From: Desulfobacteraceae bacterium
Lineage (GTDB): Bacteria; Desulfobacterota; Desulfobacteria; Desulfobacterales; Desulfosalsimonadaceae
DNA: 11,761 bases
Direction: 5' to 3'
NCBI GenBank assembly: GCA_021162325.1
Contig: JAGGYV010000140.1
Span: 1-11,761 of the forward strand
The notes beneath the pieces are model-generated. The model made no database searches. It saw only the letters and a list, made by a program, of their open reading frames with translations, and was not told the DNA's origin. Shown piece after piece: positions 1-6,991 of the stretch (positions within the stretch are counted from its first letter, which is position 1; the number at the start of each line of letters is the position of its first letter). A program made the position numbers and the translations under genes.

Positions 1-996
1 CGTGGTGGTTCCCGCTTCCTTTAACACATCCCGACTAATCGGGCTTACGGATAAAATGGTACCCCCATCACAAACGCCTTCCAGGTAGGAAATCGGGGCT
101 TCAGGTGCATCAGCGGACCAGCTGTAATGAGGCTTGTCCCCGCCGGATATCGCCTGATCCGAAAGGTTGAAATAGGTATACAAGACCCGCCCCGGAACAT
201 CGGGAACCGGATCATCCCAGGTCGCATCCTGATGATACCAGTGACCGCACAGATACACCATGTTCCAGGCATGGTTCATGGGTTCACTGTTAACGATGCG
301 AACGAGAATATCTGATTTTTGAAGCATTTTGCAGGTCAGCAAAGAATATCCCTGACACACGGTATGCCCCAGAAACAGGGCCGCCCAGGCACTGTGCTCT
401 GCGTACTCTGGGTCTGTCAAATCATATTCCACATGGGTAACAATCCAGTCATGAATGGCTCTTTCTTTTTCCTCATCATTCATGCCAGTCGTTATAATGG
501 TACCAAGAATTTCATCGACCTGGGCCTCCACCTGCTGTTCCTGGGCACTGTCCGCCAGATAAGTGACGGGATCATAAGTCACCGTCACATTTTCATCATA
601 CCCGGACCAGTTTTTATAGTTTCCCTGGATGGAAAAATTCAGGTAATCATCGCTCCCAATGGCGTCTTTTTCCGCCTGGGAAAGAATCGATCCTACCTCA
701 TCAAAAATAAAATTATACGCCATATCAAATGAAAAATCAGTGGCGCGATTTCGGAACTTGTCGCTTAACAGTGAAACAACATCCTCATAGGAATAGCAGA
801 TCTCCGTGGCAAGCATATGAACGGATTTTTCACGAATGGCGGCAGACGTATCGACGGGAGTCAGGTCTTCCTGGGATATCCGGTAACGCCAGGCCGGATT
901 GATCCAGAACGCGTCCCCATCATAAACGGCAGAAGCAGCCGTCACTGAAGATAGAATAATCAAAAGCCCGGCAAGTCCCATGATACATTTTTTCAT
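1..996 (-). CDS. Exported transglutaminase-like domain protein, C-terminus off the window
   Basis: Reading the minus strand from the ATG at 996 gives 332 codons with no stop down to base 1, so the gene is cut by the window edge. The first ~23 residues (MKKCIMGLAGLLIILSSVTA) look like a signal peptide, with probable cleavage near ASA, so the protein should act outside the cytoplasm. Residues ~170-265 carry the transglutaminase/papain-like triad in the usual order: Cys214 in VCQGYS, His242 in NHAWN and Asp257 in DATWDDP. In bacteria this fold is used by proteases, amidases or protein cross-linking enzymes; the substrate cannot be told from sequence. The start is supported by a purine-rich ribosome site (GGGGAGGGG) just upstream. 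A terminator at 1131-1164 separates it from fdhA, so it probably has its own promoter between 997 and 1130. Confident on fold, not on function. Confidence 0.85.
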   Translation of the reverse strand, partial: MKKCIMGLAGLLIILSSVTAASAVYDGDAFWINPAWRYRISQEDLTPVDTSAAIREKSVHMLATEICYSYEDVVSLLSDKFRNRATDFSFDMAYNFIFDEVGSILSQAEKDAIGSDDYLNFSIQGNYKNWSGYDENVTVTYDPVTYLADSAQEQQVEAQVDEILGTIITTGMNDEEKERAIHDWIVTHVEYDLTDPEYAEHSAWAALFLGHTVCQGYSLLTCKMLQKSDILVRIVNSEPMNHAWNMVYLCGHWYHQDATWDDPVPDVPGRVLYTYFNLSDQAISGGDKPHYSWSADAPEAPISYLEGVCDGGTILSVSPISRDVLKEAGTTT

Positions 997-1130
997 TTCC
1001 CCTCCCCTTTTTCTTCAGGAAACGCCCTGTGGAATCGTGGCATCTGACGCATTCATCCTTCATAGCACAAAACGATCGATATTTAAAGACAACCGGACTC
1101 CCACAAACAACAAGACCTGAATCATCAGAC

Positions 1131-1164
1131 AAAAAACCCGGCCTACGATTTGTAGGCCGGGTTT
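1131..1164 (-). terminator. Rho-independent terminator, minus-strand direction
   Basis: A perfect 13-bp stem (1134-1146 paired with 1152-1164, core CCCGGCCTAC/GTAGGCCGGG) has a 5-nt loop GATTT. Read on the minus strand it is followed by six T residues (1136-1131); on the plus strand the T run is only three. It would stop transcripts coming from fdhA, whose stop codon lies about 410 bp upstream on that strand, before they enter the transglutaminase-like gene. Confidence 0.8.
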
Positions 1165-1165
1165 C

Positions 1166-1230
1166 TTACCCGGCAAATGGTTTATTCCGTTAAATCCTGA
1201 TTATTTGCCCGGCACACGGGTACCGGGTAA
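1166..1230. repeat. Nested inverted repeat (two interleaved arm pairs)
   Basis: Arm TTACCCGG (1166-1173) is complementary to CCGGGTAA (1223-1230), and GGCAAAT (1172-1178) is complementary to ATTTGCC (1203-1209). Both pairs are perfect and nested, giving a long imperfect hairpin directly next to the terminator. It is non-coding in any frame I find convincing. It could be part of a transcript 3' end, a small RNA or the edge of an intergenic repeat; the sequence alone does not decide. Confidence 0.5.
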
Positions 1231-1399
1231 ACAAGGGGATCGATTTTGTGCCATTGCGCACCACGTCGCTGGCGGCGCAGGGTGGACGACCCAAGCAATC
1301 TCATCATGTATTATGAATGCAGGGGATTACGTCGCCGTTCGGTAACATCTCAATAAGCCAAGGCAAAATACGGGCCTTCGATTTATGGCAAAATCATGC

Positions 1400-1525
1400 A
1401 GCGGAGGGCTTTAGACCTCCATTTCCACGGCCAAAAGGCCGTGGGGTATGGAAACCTGAAGGTTTCCGCTACACGGTTTCGTGGTTATACCCAAACCTTT
1501 TGAGGACAACCGCCGCGTTCCTCAC
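1400..1525. repeat. Cluster of perfect hairpins, intergenic repeat-like element
   Basis: Several palindromes follow each other: GGAGG (1403-1407) with CCTCC (1416-1420); CCACGGCC (1425-1432) with GGCCGTGG (1437-1444), loop AAAA; GGAAACC (1450-1456) with GGTTTCC (1461-1467), loop TGAA; CACG (1472-1475) with CGTG (1480-1483); and TGAGGA (1501-1506) with TCCTCA (1519-1524). An outer pair GGGTAT (1444-1449)/ATACCC (1487-1492) encloses two of them, giving a possible three-way junction. An open frame at 1317-1544 crosses all of this, has no good ribosome site and is probably spurious. From memory, similar strings recur between genes in Desulfobacterota; I cannot verify that here. The stretch 1231-1400 shows only weak short palindromes and no gene. 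Confidence 0.55.
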
Positions 1526-1576
1526 AACGCATAATGACAATTGAATGAAAAAAACAAAAAAATCAGAGATAAAAAA

Positions 1577-4342
1577 CTAAGCAGCGCTGGAGAGCTTGAT
1601 GGCGCACACTTTAAATTCAGGGATATTGGATACCGGGTCCAGCGCCGCGTTGGTCAGTCGGTTGGCTGCGGCTTCGGCAAAATGAAACGGGATAAAAACA
1701 GTTCCGGAAACCGCCTGCTCCGAAATTGTTGCCCGAACAGTTATCTGGCCCCGTCGTGATGCCACGTTAATCGGGGAACCATCTTCAACACCGAATTTCT
1801 CCGCATCTTTGGCGGATATTTCCACAAACGATTCCGGGGCCCGCTCGTTTAAGCCATCTGTTCGACGGGTCATGGTGCCGGTATGGTAGTGATACAACAC
1901 CCGACCGGTGGTCAGGTACAGGGGATATTCATCATCCACCGTTTCCGCCGGTGCAATGTAATCAATAGCATGAAAAACCCCTTTGCCGCGTGTAAACTGC
2001 CGGGTATGCAAAATCGGCGTTCCCGGATGTTCCTGGCTCGGACAGGGCCAGTGCAACCCTTGTCGTTCAATCCGCTCATACGTCACTCCGGCATATGACG
2101 GGGTGACTTCCCTGATTTCCTCAAAAATCTCCTGGGCATTCTTATATGCCATGGGATACCCCATCCGTTTGGCGATTTCACTGGTAATTTTCCAGTCATC
2201 CCAGGCATCTCCCGGCGCATCAACGGCTTTTCGAATCCGTTGGACCCGCCTTTCCGTATTGGTAAACGTCCCATCCTTTTCAGCAAAACAGGTAGCCGGC
2301 AAAATCACATCCGCCATTTTCCCGGTTTCCGTCACAAAAATATCCTGAACCACCAGGAAATCCAAGTTGGCAAAACTTTTTTCCGCGTGGTTCAAATCCG
2401 GATCCGACACCAGCGGATTTTCACCAATAATATAAAACGCCTTAATATCTCCGTCATGGGCCATGGGCACCATTTTGGTCACTGTCAGCCCGTTCTTTTC
2501 CGGCAGACCGGTGATCCCCCAGGCATCTTCCATTTTTTTCCGGACCGCCGCATCAGTAACCGGCTGATATCCGGTATACACATTGGGCAATCCGCCCATA
2601 TCACAGGCACCCTGAACATTGTTCTGGCCCCGCAACGGATTCACGCCACCGCCGGGAATCCCGAGATTGCCGCACAGCATGGACAGATTGGCCAGTGATT
2701 TAACGTTATCCGTACCGGTCGTGTGCTGGGTAATGCCCATGCAATAAAGAATAGCACTGGCCCCGGCGTTGGCATACAGCCGGGCAGCATCAATGATCTG
2801 CTGGGCAGCAATGCCGGTAATCTTTTCCACATAATCAGGCGTAAATTTTTCAACCATTGATTTCAATCCCTCAAAATCATTGGTCCGCTTTTCAATAAAT
2901 GCCTTGTCGTGAAGATTTTCAGCAATAATCACATGCATCAACCCGTTGATCCAGGCCACGTCCGACCCAAGATTCGGCCTGAGCCAGAGATCGGCAAATT
3001 TCGTCAGCTTAATTTGTCTTGGATCCACCACGAGCAATTTGGCATTCTTATATTTAACCGCCCGTTTGACGACGGTTGACAATACAGGATGGTTCTCCGT
3101 GGTATTGGACCCGACCACCATGATCACATCAGCGTCTCCAATATCACCGATCGTATTTGTCATTGAACCACTTCCGAAAGCTGCGGCCAGACCGGCCACG
3201 GTAGAGCTATGTCAGAGGCGGGCGCAATGATCGATATTGTTGGTTTTTAATACGGCCCGGGTAAATTTCATGGCCGCGTAGTTATCTTCATTGGAAACAC
3301 GGGCAGACGTAAAAACGCCGATGCTGTCTGCCCCATGTGCGTCCTTGATTTCCGAAAGGCGTTTGGCCGTCAGGTCCAGGGCTTCATCCCAGGACGCTTC
3401 CCGAAACTCCCCGTTTTCTTTTATCAACGGCGTCGTAAGACGGTCTTTTGCATGCACGAATTGAAATCCGAACCGACCTTTTACACATAAACTGCCATAG
3501 TTCGGCGCCGTATCTTCAGCACCGGTAATTTTAACAATCTGATTGTCTTTTACATGAAAATCGATCTGACACCCAACACCGCAATAACTACAGGTACTTC
3601 TGACTTTTTCTGTTTCCCACGGCCTGTCAAACCGGGCATCCTTGGGCACCAGTGCACCCACCGGGCACGCCTGAACACATTCTCCGCAAAAAACACAGTC
3701 GGAATCTTTCAGCAGCTTGTCATCACCGGCAACAATCTTTTTCTTATCCCCATCATAACCAAATTCAATGGCATTATTCACCTGAATTTCATTACAGGCT
3801 TTCACGCATCGGCCACAAAGGATACACCGTGAAAAATCCCGGATAATAAACGGATTCGCCATTTCCATAGGATACAGGGTTTCAACATTTGAATAATCGC
3901 TGCCGGAAACCTGATAATGATAGGCCAGATCCTGCAGGCGGCAGTCCCCCCAGGCCGGACAAAGTTCCGGGCTCTTGTCTTCTGCGTGAACCTTGAGCTG
4001 GTATTGGGTCCAGCTTTCTTCATGAGGCGCGCGAACCGCACAATTATGGTTTCCCATAGACAACATATTTTTAATGGTCTGCTTTCGGGACGCCACAACG
4101 CGTGAAGATTCGGTCTGGACAATCATTCCCTCCACCGCTTTGGTATCACACGATGTAACCAGATCCTCCTGGCCGGCAATTTCAACGACACACACGCGGC
4201 AGGTACCGGTGGGTGTGGTTCCTTTAAGATGGCAAAGAGTGGGAATTTCTATATTATTTTGTCGGGCGACATCTAAAATCGTATCGCCTTCTGTAAAATT
4301 AAACCGATTTCCATTGATGACGATGGGTTTCTGATTTTCCAT
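1577..4342 (-). CDS. fdhA: Formate dehydrogenase alpha subunit, selenocysteine-containing (NuoG-like N-terminus)
   Basis: This is one 921-residue protein read through an in-frame UGA (3212-3214), decoded as selenocysteine 377 in the hallmark context DHCARL-U-HSSTVAGLA. Such enzymes interconvert formate and CO2 at a molybdenum or tungsten bis-MGD site. Domains in order: a 2Fe-2S ferredoxin fold (Cys37, 48, 51, 65); a NuoG-like His-Cys cluster segment (His99, Cys101, Cys128, Cys134, unusually wide spacing); a 2x[4Fe-4S] ferredoxin (Cys173, 176, 179, 183 and Cys216, 219, 222, 226); the molybdopterin 4Fe-4S motif (Cys251, 254, 258, 286); the catalytic domain with Sec377-His378, RGQNNVQGACDMG near 571-583 and NTERR near 695-699; and the MGD-binding C-terminus from ~800. 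There is no signal peptide, so it is cytoplasmic. No beta or diaphorase partner is encoded here, so its electron partner must lie elsewhere. AAGGAGAGG lies about 10 bp before the ATG. The stop is TAG. Confidence 0.95.
3179..3214 (-). promoter_or_regulatory. Selenocysteine UGA codon with SECIS-like hairpin
   Basis: On the minus strand the UGA at 3214-3212 is followed by 12 nt and then a stem GTGGCC (3199-3194) pairing with GGCCGC (3188-3183, one G-U pair) around the loop GGTCT (3193-3189). An outer AGCT (3208-3205) can pair with AGCT (3182-3179). As I recall it, the E. coli fdhF SECIS has the same GGUCU loop 18 nt after its UGA; the distance here is also 18 nt. This is the element that SelB needs to insert selenocysteine, so the UGA is very likely recoded rather than a nonsense mutation. 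Confidence 0.88.
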
Positions 4343-4413
4343 GGCCTTTAAGCCTCTCCTTAACCAATAAATTAATACTTTAACAAAATCTAAAACTTTA
4401 TGAATGGCTGGCG

Positions 4414-4527
4414 TTATACCGTTATCTCTAAATAATGCGAATAGGAACGCGGTTTTGGCACTGCTTGACTTTCTAAACGAATACCTTCCAAATGAAACAC
4501 CATCGCTTCCTTCATATTTTTTTCAAA
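4414..4527 (-). pseudogene. Possible HicB antitoxin C-terminal remnant
   Basis: Between mtaD and fdhA the minus strand encodes FEKNMKEAMVFHLEGIRLES and then QAVPKPRSYSHYLEITV before a TAA at 4416-4414. This resembles the C-terminal part of HicB-family antitoxins (pattern: ...N-KEAI-LHLEG-...-PIPEPRS-...-YVEV). In-frame stops lie immediately upstream (TGA at 4530-4528), the HicB N-terminal fold is absent, and no HicA toxin is visible. A start at 4515 or 4503 could still make a ~30-residue peptide, but I take it as a stub left by deletion. The assignment rests on recognised pattern only. The remaining bases of this gap (4343-4413, 4528-4562) hold the fdhA leader and no other gene. Confidence 0.5.
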
Positions 4528-4562
4528 TCAAAAAACCCCTATATAAACAAATGGCTATAATG

Positions 4563-5876
4563 TCAACGGGATAATTTAATTTCATCCGCCACCTGATTCA
4601 CATCCGCCATAACTTTGGCAATATCCAGTGTCAGCAACGCCCTGTTCTCCATGACCACCTGCCCGTTAATAATGGAAGTATCCACATCATTTCCGCTGGC
4701 AGCGTACACCAGGTGAGAATGAAGGTTATACATAGGCGTCAGATGCGGCTTATTAGTATCAATAATAATCACATCCGCTTTCTTTCCCGGCACCAGAGAA
4801 CCGGTCAATTTATCAAGGCCGAGCGCTCTGGCCGCATCTATTGTCGCCATCTTCAGCACGGTTTTCGCATCCATGACCGTCGGATCCAGGGTATTAACCT
4901 TGTGTATCTTGGCGGCGGTGTCCATTTCCAGAAACATATCAACATCATTATTACTGGTGCATCCGTCCGTGCCAAGCCCCACACATACACCGGCGTCCAT
5001 GAGCTGAGGCACCGGGGCGATTCCGGAAGCCAGCTTCATATTGCTCTCCGGGTTATGGGAGACCTTGACATCAAAAGATGCCAGCAGTTCAATATCCTTG
5101 TCGGTCAGGGCCACACAATGACAGGCCAGCAACAGCGGCGACAACACCCCGATTCCCCCCAGATGCGCAATAGGGGTTTTCCCATACCGTTCGAAAATGG
5201 TATGCACCTCTGTTTGCGTTTCCGCCACATGAATAATCAGCGGTACTTCATATTTTTTCGACAGCGCACCCGCTTTTATGAGCAAATCCGGGCCGCACAG
5301 ATAGGGTGAATGCGGTTCCACCGCCACAGTGATCAACGAATCCCCTTTCCATTTTTTAATCAAATTTTCCGTATAGACAAAGCCTTCTTCAATGAGCCCG
5401 TAACTGGGAGAAGGAAAATCATACAGCACCTCGCCCACCACCGCCCGCATTCCGGCTTGCGCAGCAGCCTCGGCCACGGCGTCTTCAAACAAATACATAT
5501 CCGCAAAACAGGTGGTTCCGGAAAGAATCATCTCCGCACATGCCAGCAGTGCGCCGGTTTTGACCTTTTCATAATTCAGTTTTGCTTCAGCAGGAAAAAT
5601 ATAATCGTTGAGCCAGGTCATTAAATGAAGATCATCGGCAAGTCCCCGGAAACACGTCATGGACGCATGGGTATGGGTATTGATCAGCCCGGGCATGATA
5701 ATCCCGTTTTTTGCGTCAATCACCTTTGCCGCCTGACAGTCCGAAAACTTTTCTTTCGGGCCGATATCAATAATCCTGTCTCCGGAAATGGCCACCGCGC
5801 CGTTGGCAATAACCGCTTCGTCACTGTCCATGGTCACAACCACACCATTGATTATCAGGAGATCCACTTCATTCAT
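4563..5876 (-). CDS. mtaD: 5-methylthioadenosine/S-adenosylhomocysteine deaminase (amidohydrolase)
   Basis: This 437-residue cytoplasmic amidohydrolase belongs to the MTA/SAH deaminase family, which removes the 6-amino group of methylthioadenosine (to methylthioinosine), S-adenosylhomocysteine and sometimes adenosine. The metal and catalytic residues are all present: His68 and His70 in NTHTHASM, the substrate motif EPHSPY (187-192), His216 and Glu219 in HVAET, His253 in ACHC, SHNPESNMKLASG (273-285) and Asp304 in GLGTDG. The length is typical for the family. Its start overlaps the end of the upstream phosphorylase gene by 8 bp (ATGAATGA), which points to translational coupling and a shared role in purine/SAM by-product salvage. 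Related amidohydrolases with other substrates (guanine, 8-oxoguanine, chlorohydrolases) are less likely because of the EPHSPY and NPESNMKLASG signatures. Confidence 0.88.
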   Translation of the reverse strand: MNEVDLLIINGVVVTMDSDEAVIANGAVAISGDRIIDIGPKEKFSDCQAAKVIDAKNGIIMPGLINTHTHASMTCFRGLADDLHLMTWLNDYIFPAEAKLNYEKVKTGALLACAEMILSGTTCFADMYLFEDAVAEAAAQAGMRAVVGEVLYDFPSPSYGLIEEGFVYTENLIKKWKGDSLITVAVEPHSPYLCGPDLLIKAGALSKKYEVPLIIHVAETQTEVHTIFERYGKTPIAHLGGIGVLSPLLLACHCVALTDKDIELLASFDVKVSHNPESNMKLASGIAPVPQLMDAGVCVGLGTDGCTSNNDVDMFLEMDTAAKIHKVNTLDPTVMDAKTVLKMATIDAARALGLDKLTGSLVPGKKADVIIIDTNKPHLTPMYNLHSHLVYAASGNDVDTSIINGQVVMENRALLTLDIAKVMADVNQVADEIKLSR

Positions 5877-6711
5877 TTTTAGCCAAATCCTTTGCGACTT
5901 CCTGTATAATCACGGATAATTTTGACGCTGCCTGTTGAGCAACTTCAACAATCCCTTCCTCCGTGTCCGCCGTGGGATTATCCGGGTCGTTGATATTAGT
6001 GATGATAGACAGACCCAGTATTTTTATTTTTGCATGAACAGCCGCAATGGCCTCCTGTACCGTGGAAAACCCGACCGCATCTGCGCCGATCTGTCTTAAA
6101 AACCGCGTCTCCGCCGATGTTTCAAGAGACGGCCCTTTTAACCCGGCATATACACCCATTCTTAATTGCTCCCCGCATGTTCGGCCAGCTCTTTGTGCAA
6201 TGGCTGCCAGCTCTTTATCATACACGTTCGTCATGTCCGGAAACCGGGCGCCCCATTGCGCGTCGTTGGGACCTGCCAGCGGATTTTCACCGGTTAAATT
6301 GATATGGTCCAGTATCACCATTATATCCCCGGCATTAAACGTAAGATTTAAACCGCCGGCGGCATTTGTCAAAATCAGGGTTTGAACGCCCAACTGCTGC
6401 ATCAACCGAATCGGAAACGTCACTTCTTTGGCGGAATACCCCTCATAGAGATGAAACCTTCCCTGCATGGCAATAACATCAAGACCTTCCAGCGTGCCGT
6501 AGATCAACCGCCCGTGATGGCTCTGCACTGTTGACACCGGTATATTGGGTATCTCTTTGTAATCAAATACGTTCTTTGCGTCAAGGGCGTCAATGCTTTC
6601 TCCCAGCCCGGTACCGGTCATGATACCGATGACTGGCGGGATTTTTATATGGCGCGTCAGAAAATCAACGGCTTTTCCAACTTGCTGTTTATATATTTTC
6701 ATCATTTCCAT
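5869..6711 (-). CDS. Purine nucleoside / methylthioinosine phosphorylase (PNP-MTAP family)
   Basis: This 280-residue trimeric-type phosphorylase cleaves a purine nucleoside with phosphate into free base and (methylthio)ribose-1-phosphate. Visible motifs are GTGLG (33-37) and HHGR (65-68) for phosphate, QGRFHLYEGY (83-92), TNAAGG (115-120), GPSLET with Glu197, GFSTVQE (214-220) and ITN with Asn239. Asn at that last position is typical of enzymes using 6-oxopurines (inosine, guanosine, methylthioinosine), whereas adenine-specific MTAPs have Asp. The residue aligning with the 5'-hydroxyl-binding His of classical PNP appears to be Thr250 or Glu251, so a 5'-methylthio substrate is possible. Coupled to the MTA deaminase just downstream, a route MTA to methylthioinosine to hypoxanthine is attractive, but ordinary PNP activity remains possible. 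Starts at 6711, 6705 or 6702 are all open; the ribosome site is weak, so the exact start is uncertain. Confidence 0.85.
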   Translation of the reverse strand: MEMMKIYKQQVGKAVDFLTRHIKIPPVIGIMTGTGLGESIDALDAKNVFDYKEIPNIPVSTVQSHHGRLIYGTLEGLDVIAMQGRFHLYEGYSAKEVTFPIRLMQQLGVQTLILTNAAGGLNLTFNAGDIMVILDHINLTGENPLAGPNDAQWGARFPDMTNVYDKELAAIAQRAGRTCGEQLRMGVYAGLKGPSLETSAETRFLRQIGADAVGFSTVQEAIAAVHAKIKILGLSIITNINDPDNPTADTEEGIVEVAQQAASKLSVIIQEVAKDLAKNE

Positions 6712-6836
6712 CCGTTAATATATATTATCTATCCTGATTTCATGATTTGACGCCATCGATATTAATCTTTTCCCGATAAATACGTCAAGGAAACAATATT
6801 ATTGCCCAATGACCAAAACAGGCAATCGAACGATAT

Positions 6837-6903
6837 TGACATATGAAAAATATTATGAATAAATTATTATTTTATATTTACCATATTATTGATAAATATG
6901 TCA
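6837..6903. promoter_or_regulatory. Long imperfect inverted repeat in a divergent promoter region
   Basis: The 280-bp AT-rich gap between the divergent phosphorylase and RnfB-like genes contains TGACATAT (6837-6844) and its exact complement ATATGTCA (6896-6903), with further partial symmetry inwards (ATATTATG against CATATTAT). A TTGACA-like -35 (6836-6841) overlaps the left arm with a TAAATT-like -10 at 6860-6865 for the plus strand. The mirror image gives ATGACA and TAAATA for the minus strand. This fits a shared operator/promoter or a structured leader, but the region is so AT-rich that chance symmetry cannot be excluded. Confidence 0.35.
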
Positions 6904-6991
6904 TTGATAGTGTAGTTTAAATGGGTTGGAATAATTAGGTGTATCAAAAACGGATAAACAGTGAAAACGACGTTGATTCAGGAGTTGCGTT

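Noticed and set aside
920..1132. Minus-strand open frame with a CVRCH haem-like motif
   Set aside because: It overlaps the start of the transglutaminase-like gene in another frame, has one CxxCH only, no signal peptide and no cytochrome-like flanks.
1400..1470. CRISPR-like array from the regular hairpins
   Set aside because: The hairpins differ in sequence and there are no identical repeats separated by unique spacers.
1317..1544. Plus-strand 75-residue open frame
   Set aside because: It runs through the hairpin cluster, lacks a ribosome site, and its composition follows the palindromes; likely not a protein.
2240..2698. 152-residue plus-strand open frame antisense to fdhA
   Set aside because: It lies wholly inside the conserved fdhA coding region and has no recognisable domain; typical shadow frame.
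1577..3199. Separate protein starting with GTG at 3199, as if fdhA were two genes
   Set aside because: The two frames are the same frame separated by one UGA at the Sec position of a formate dehydrogenase, followed by a SECIS-like hairpin; the 'start' is internal Val382.
4713..5309. 198-residue plus-strand open frame antisense to mtaD
   Set aside because: Low-complexity His/Arg-rich translation opposite a well-conserved enzyme; a shadow of the real gene.
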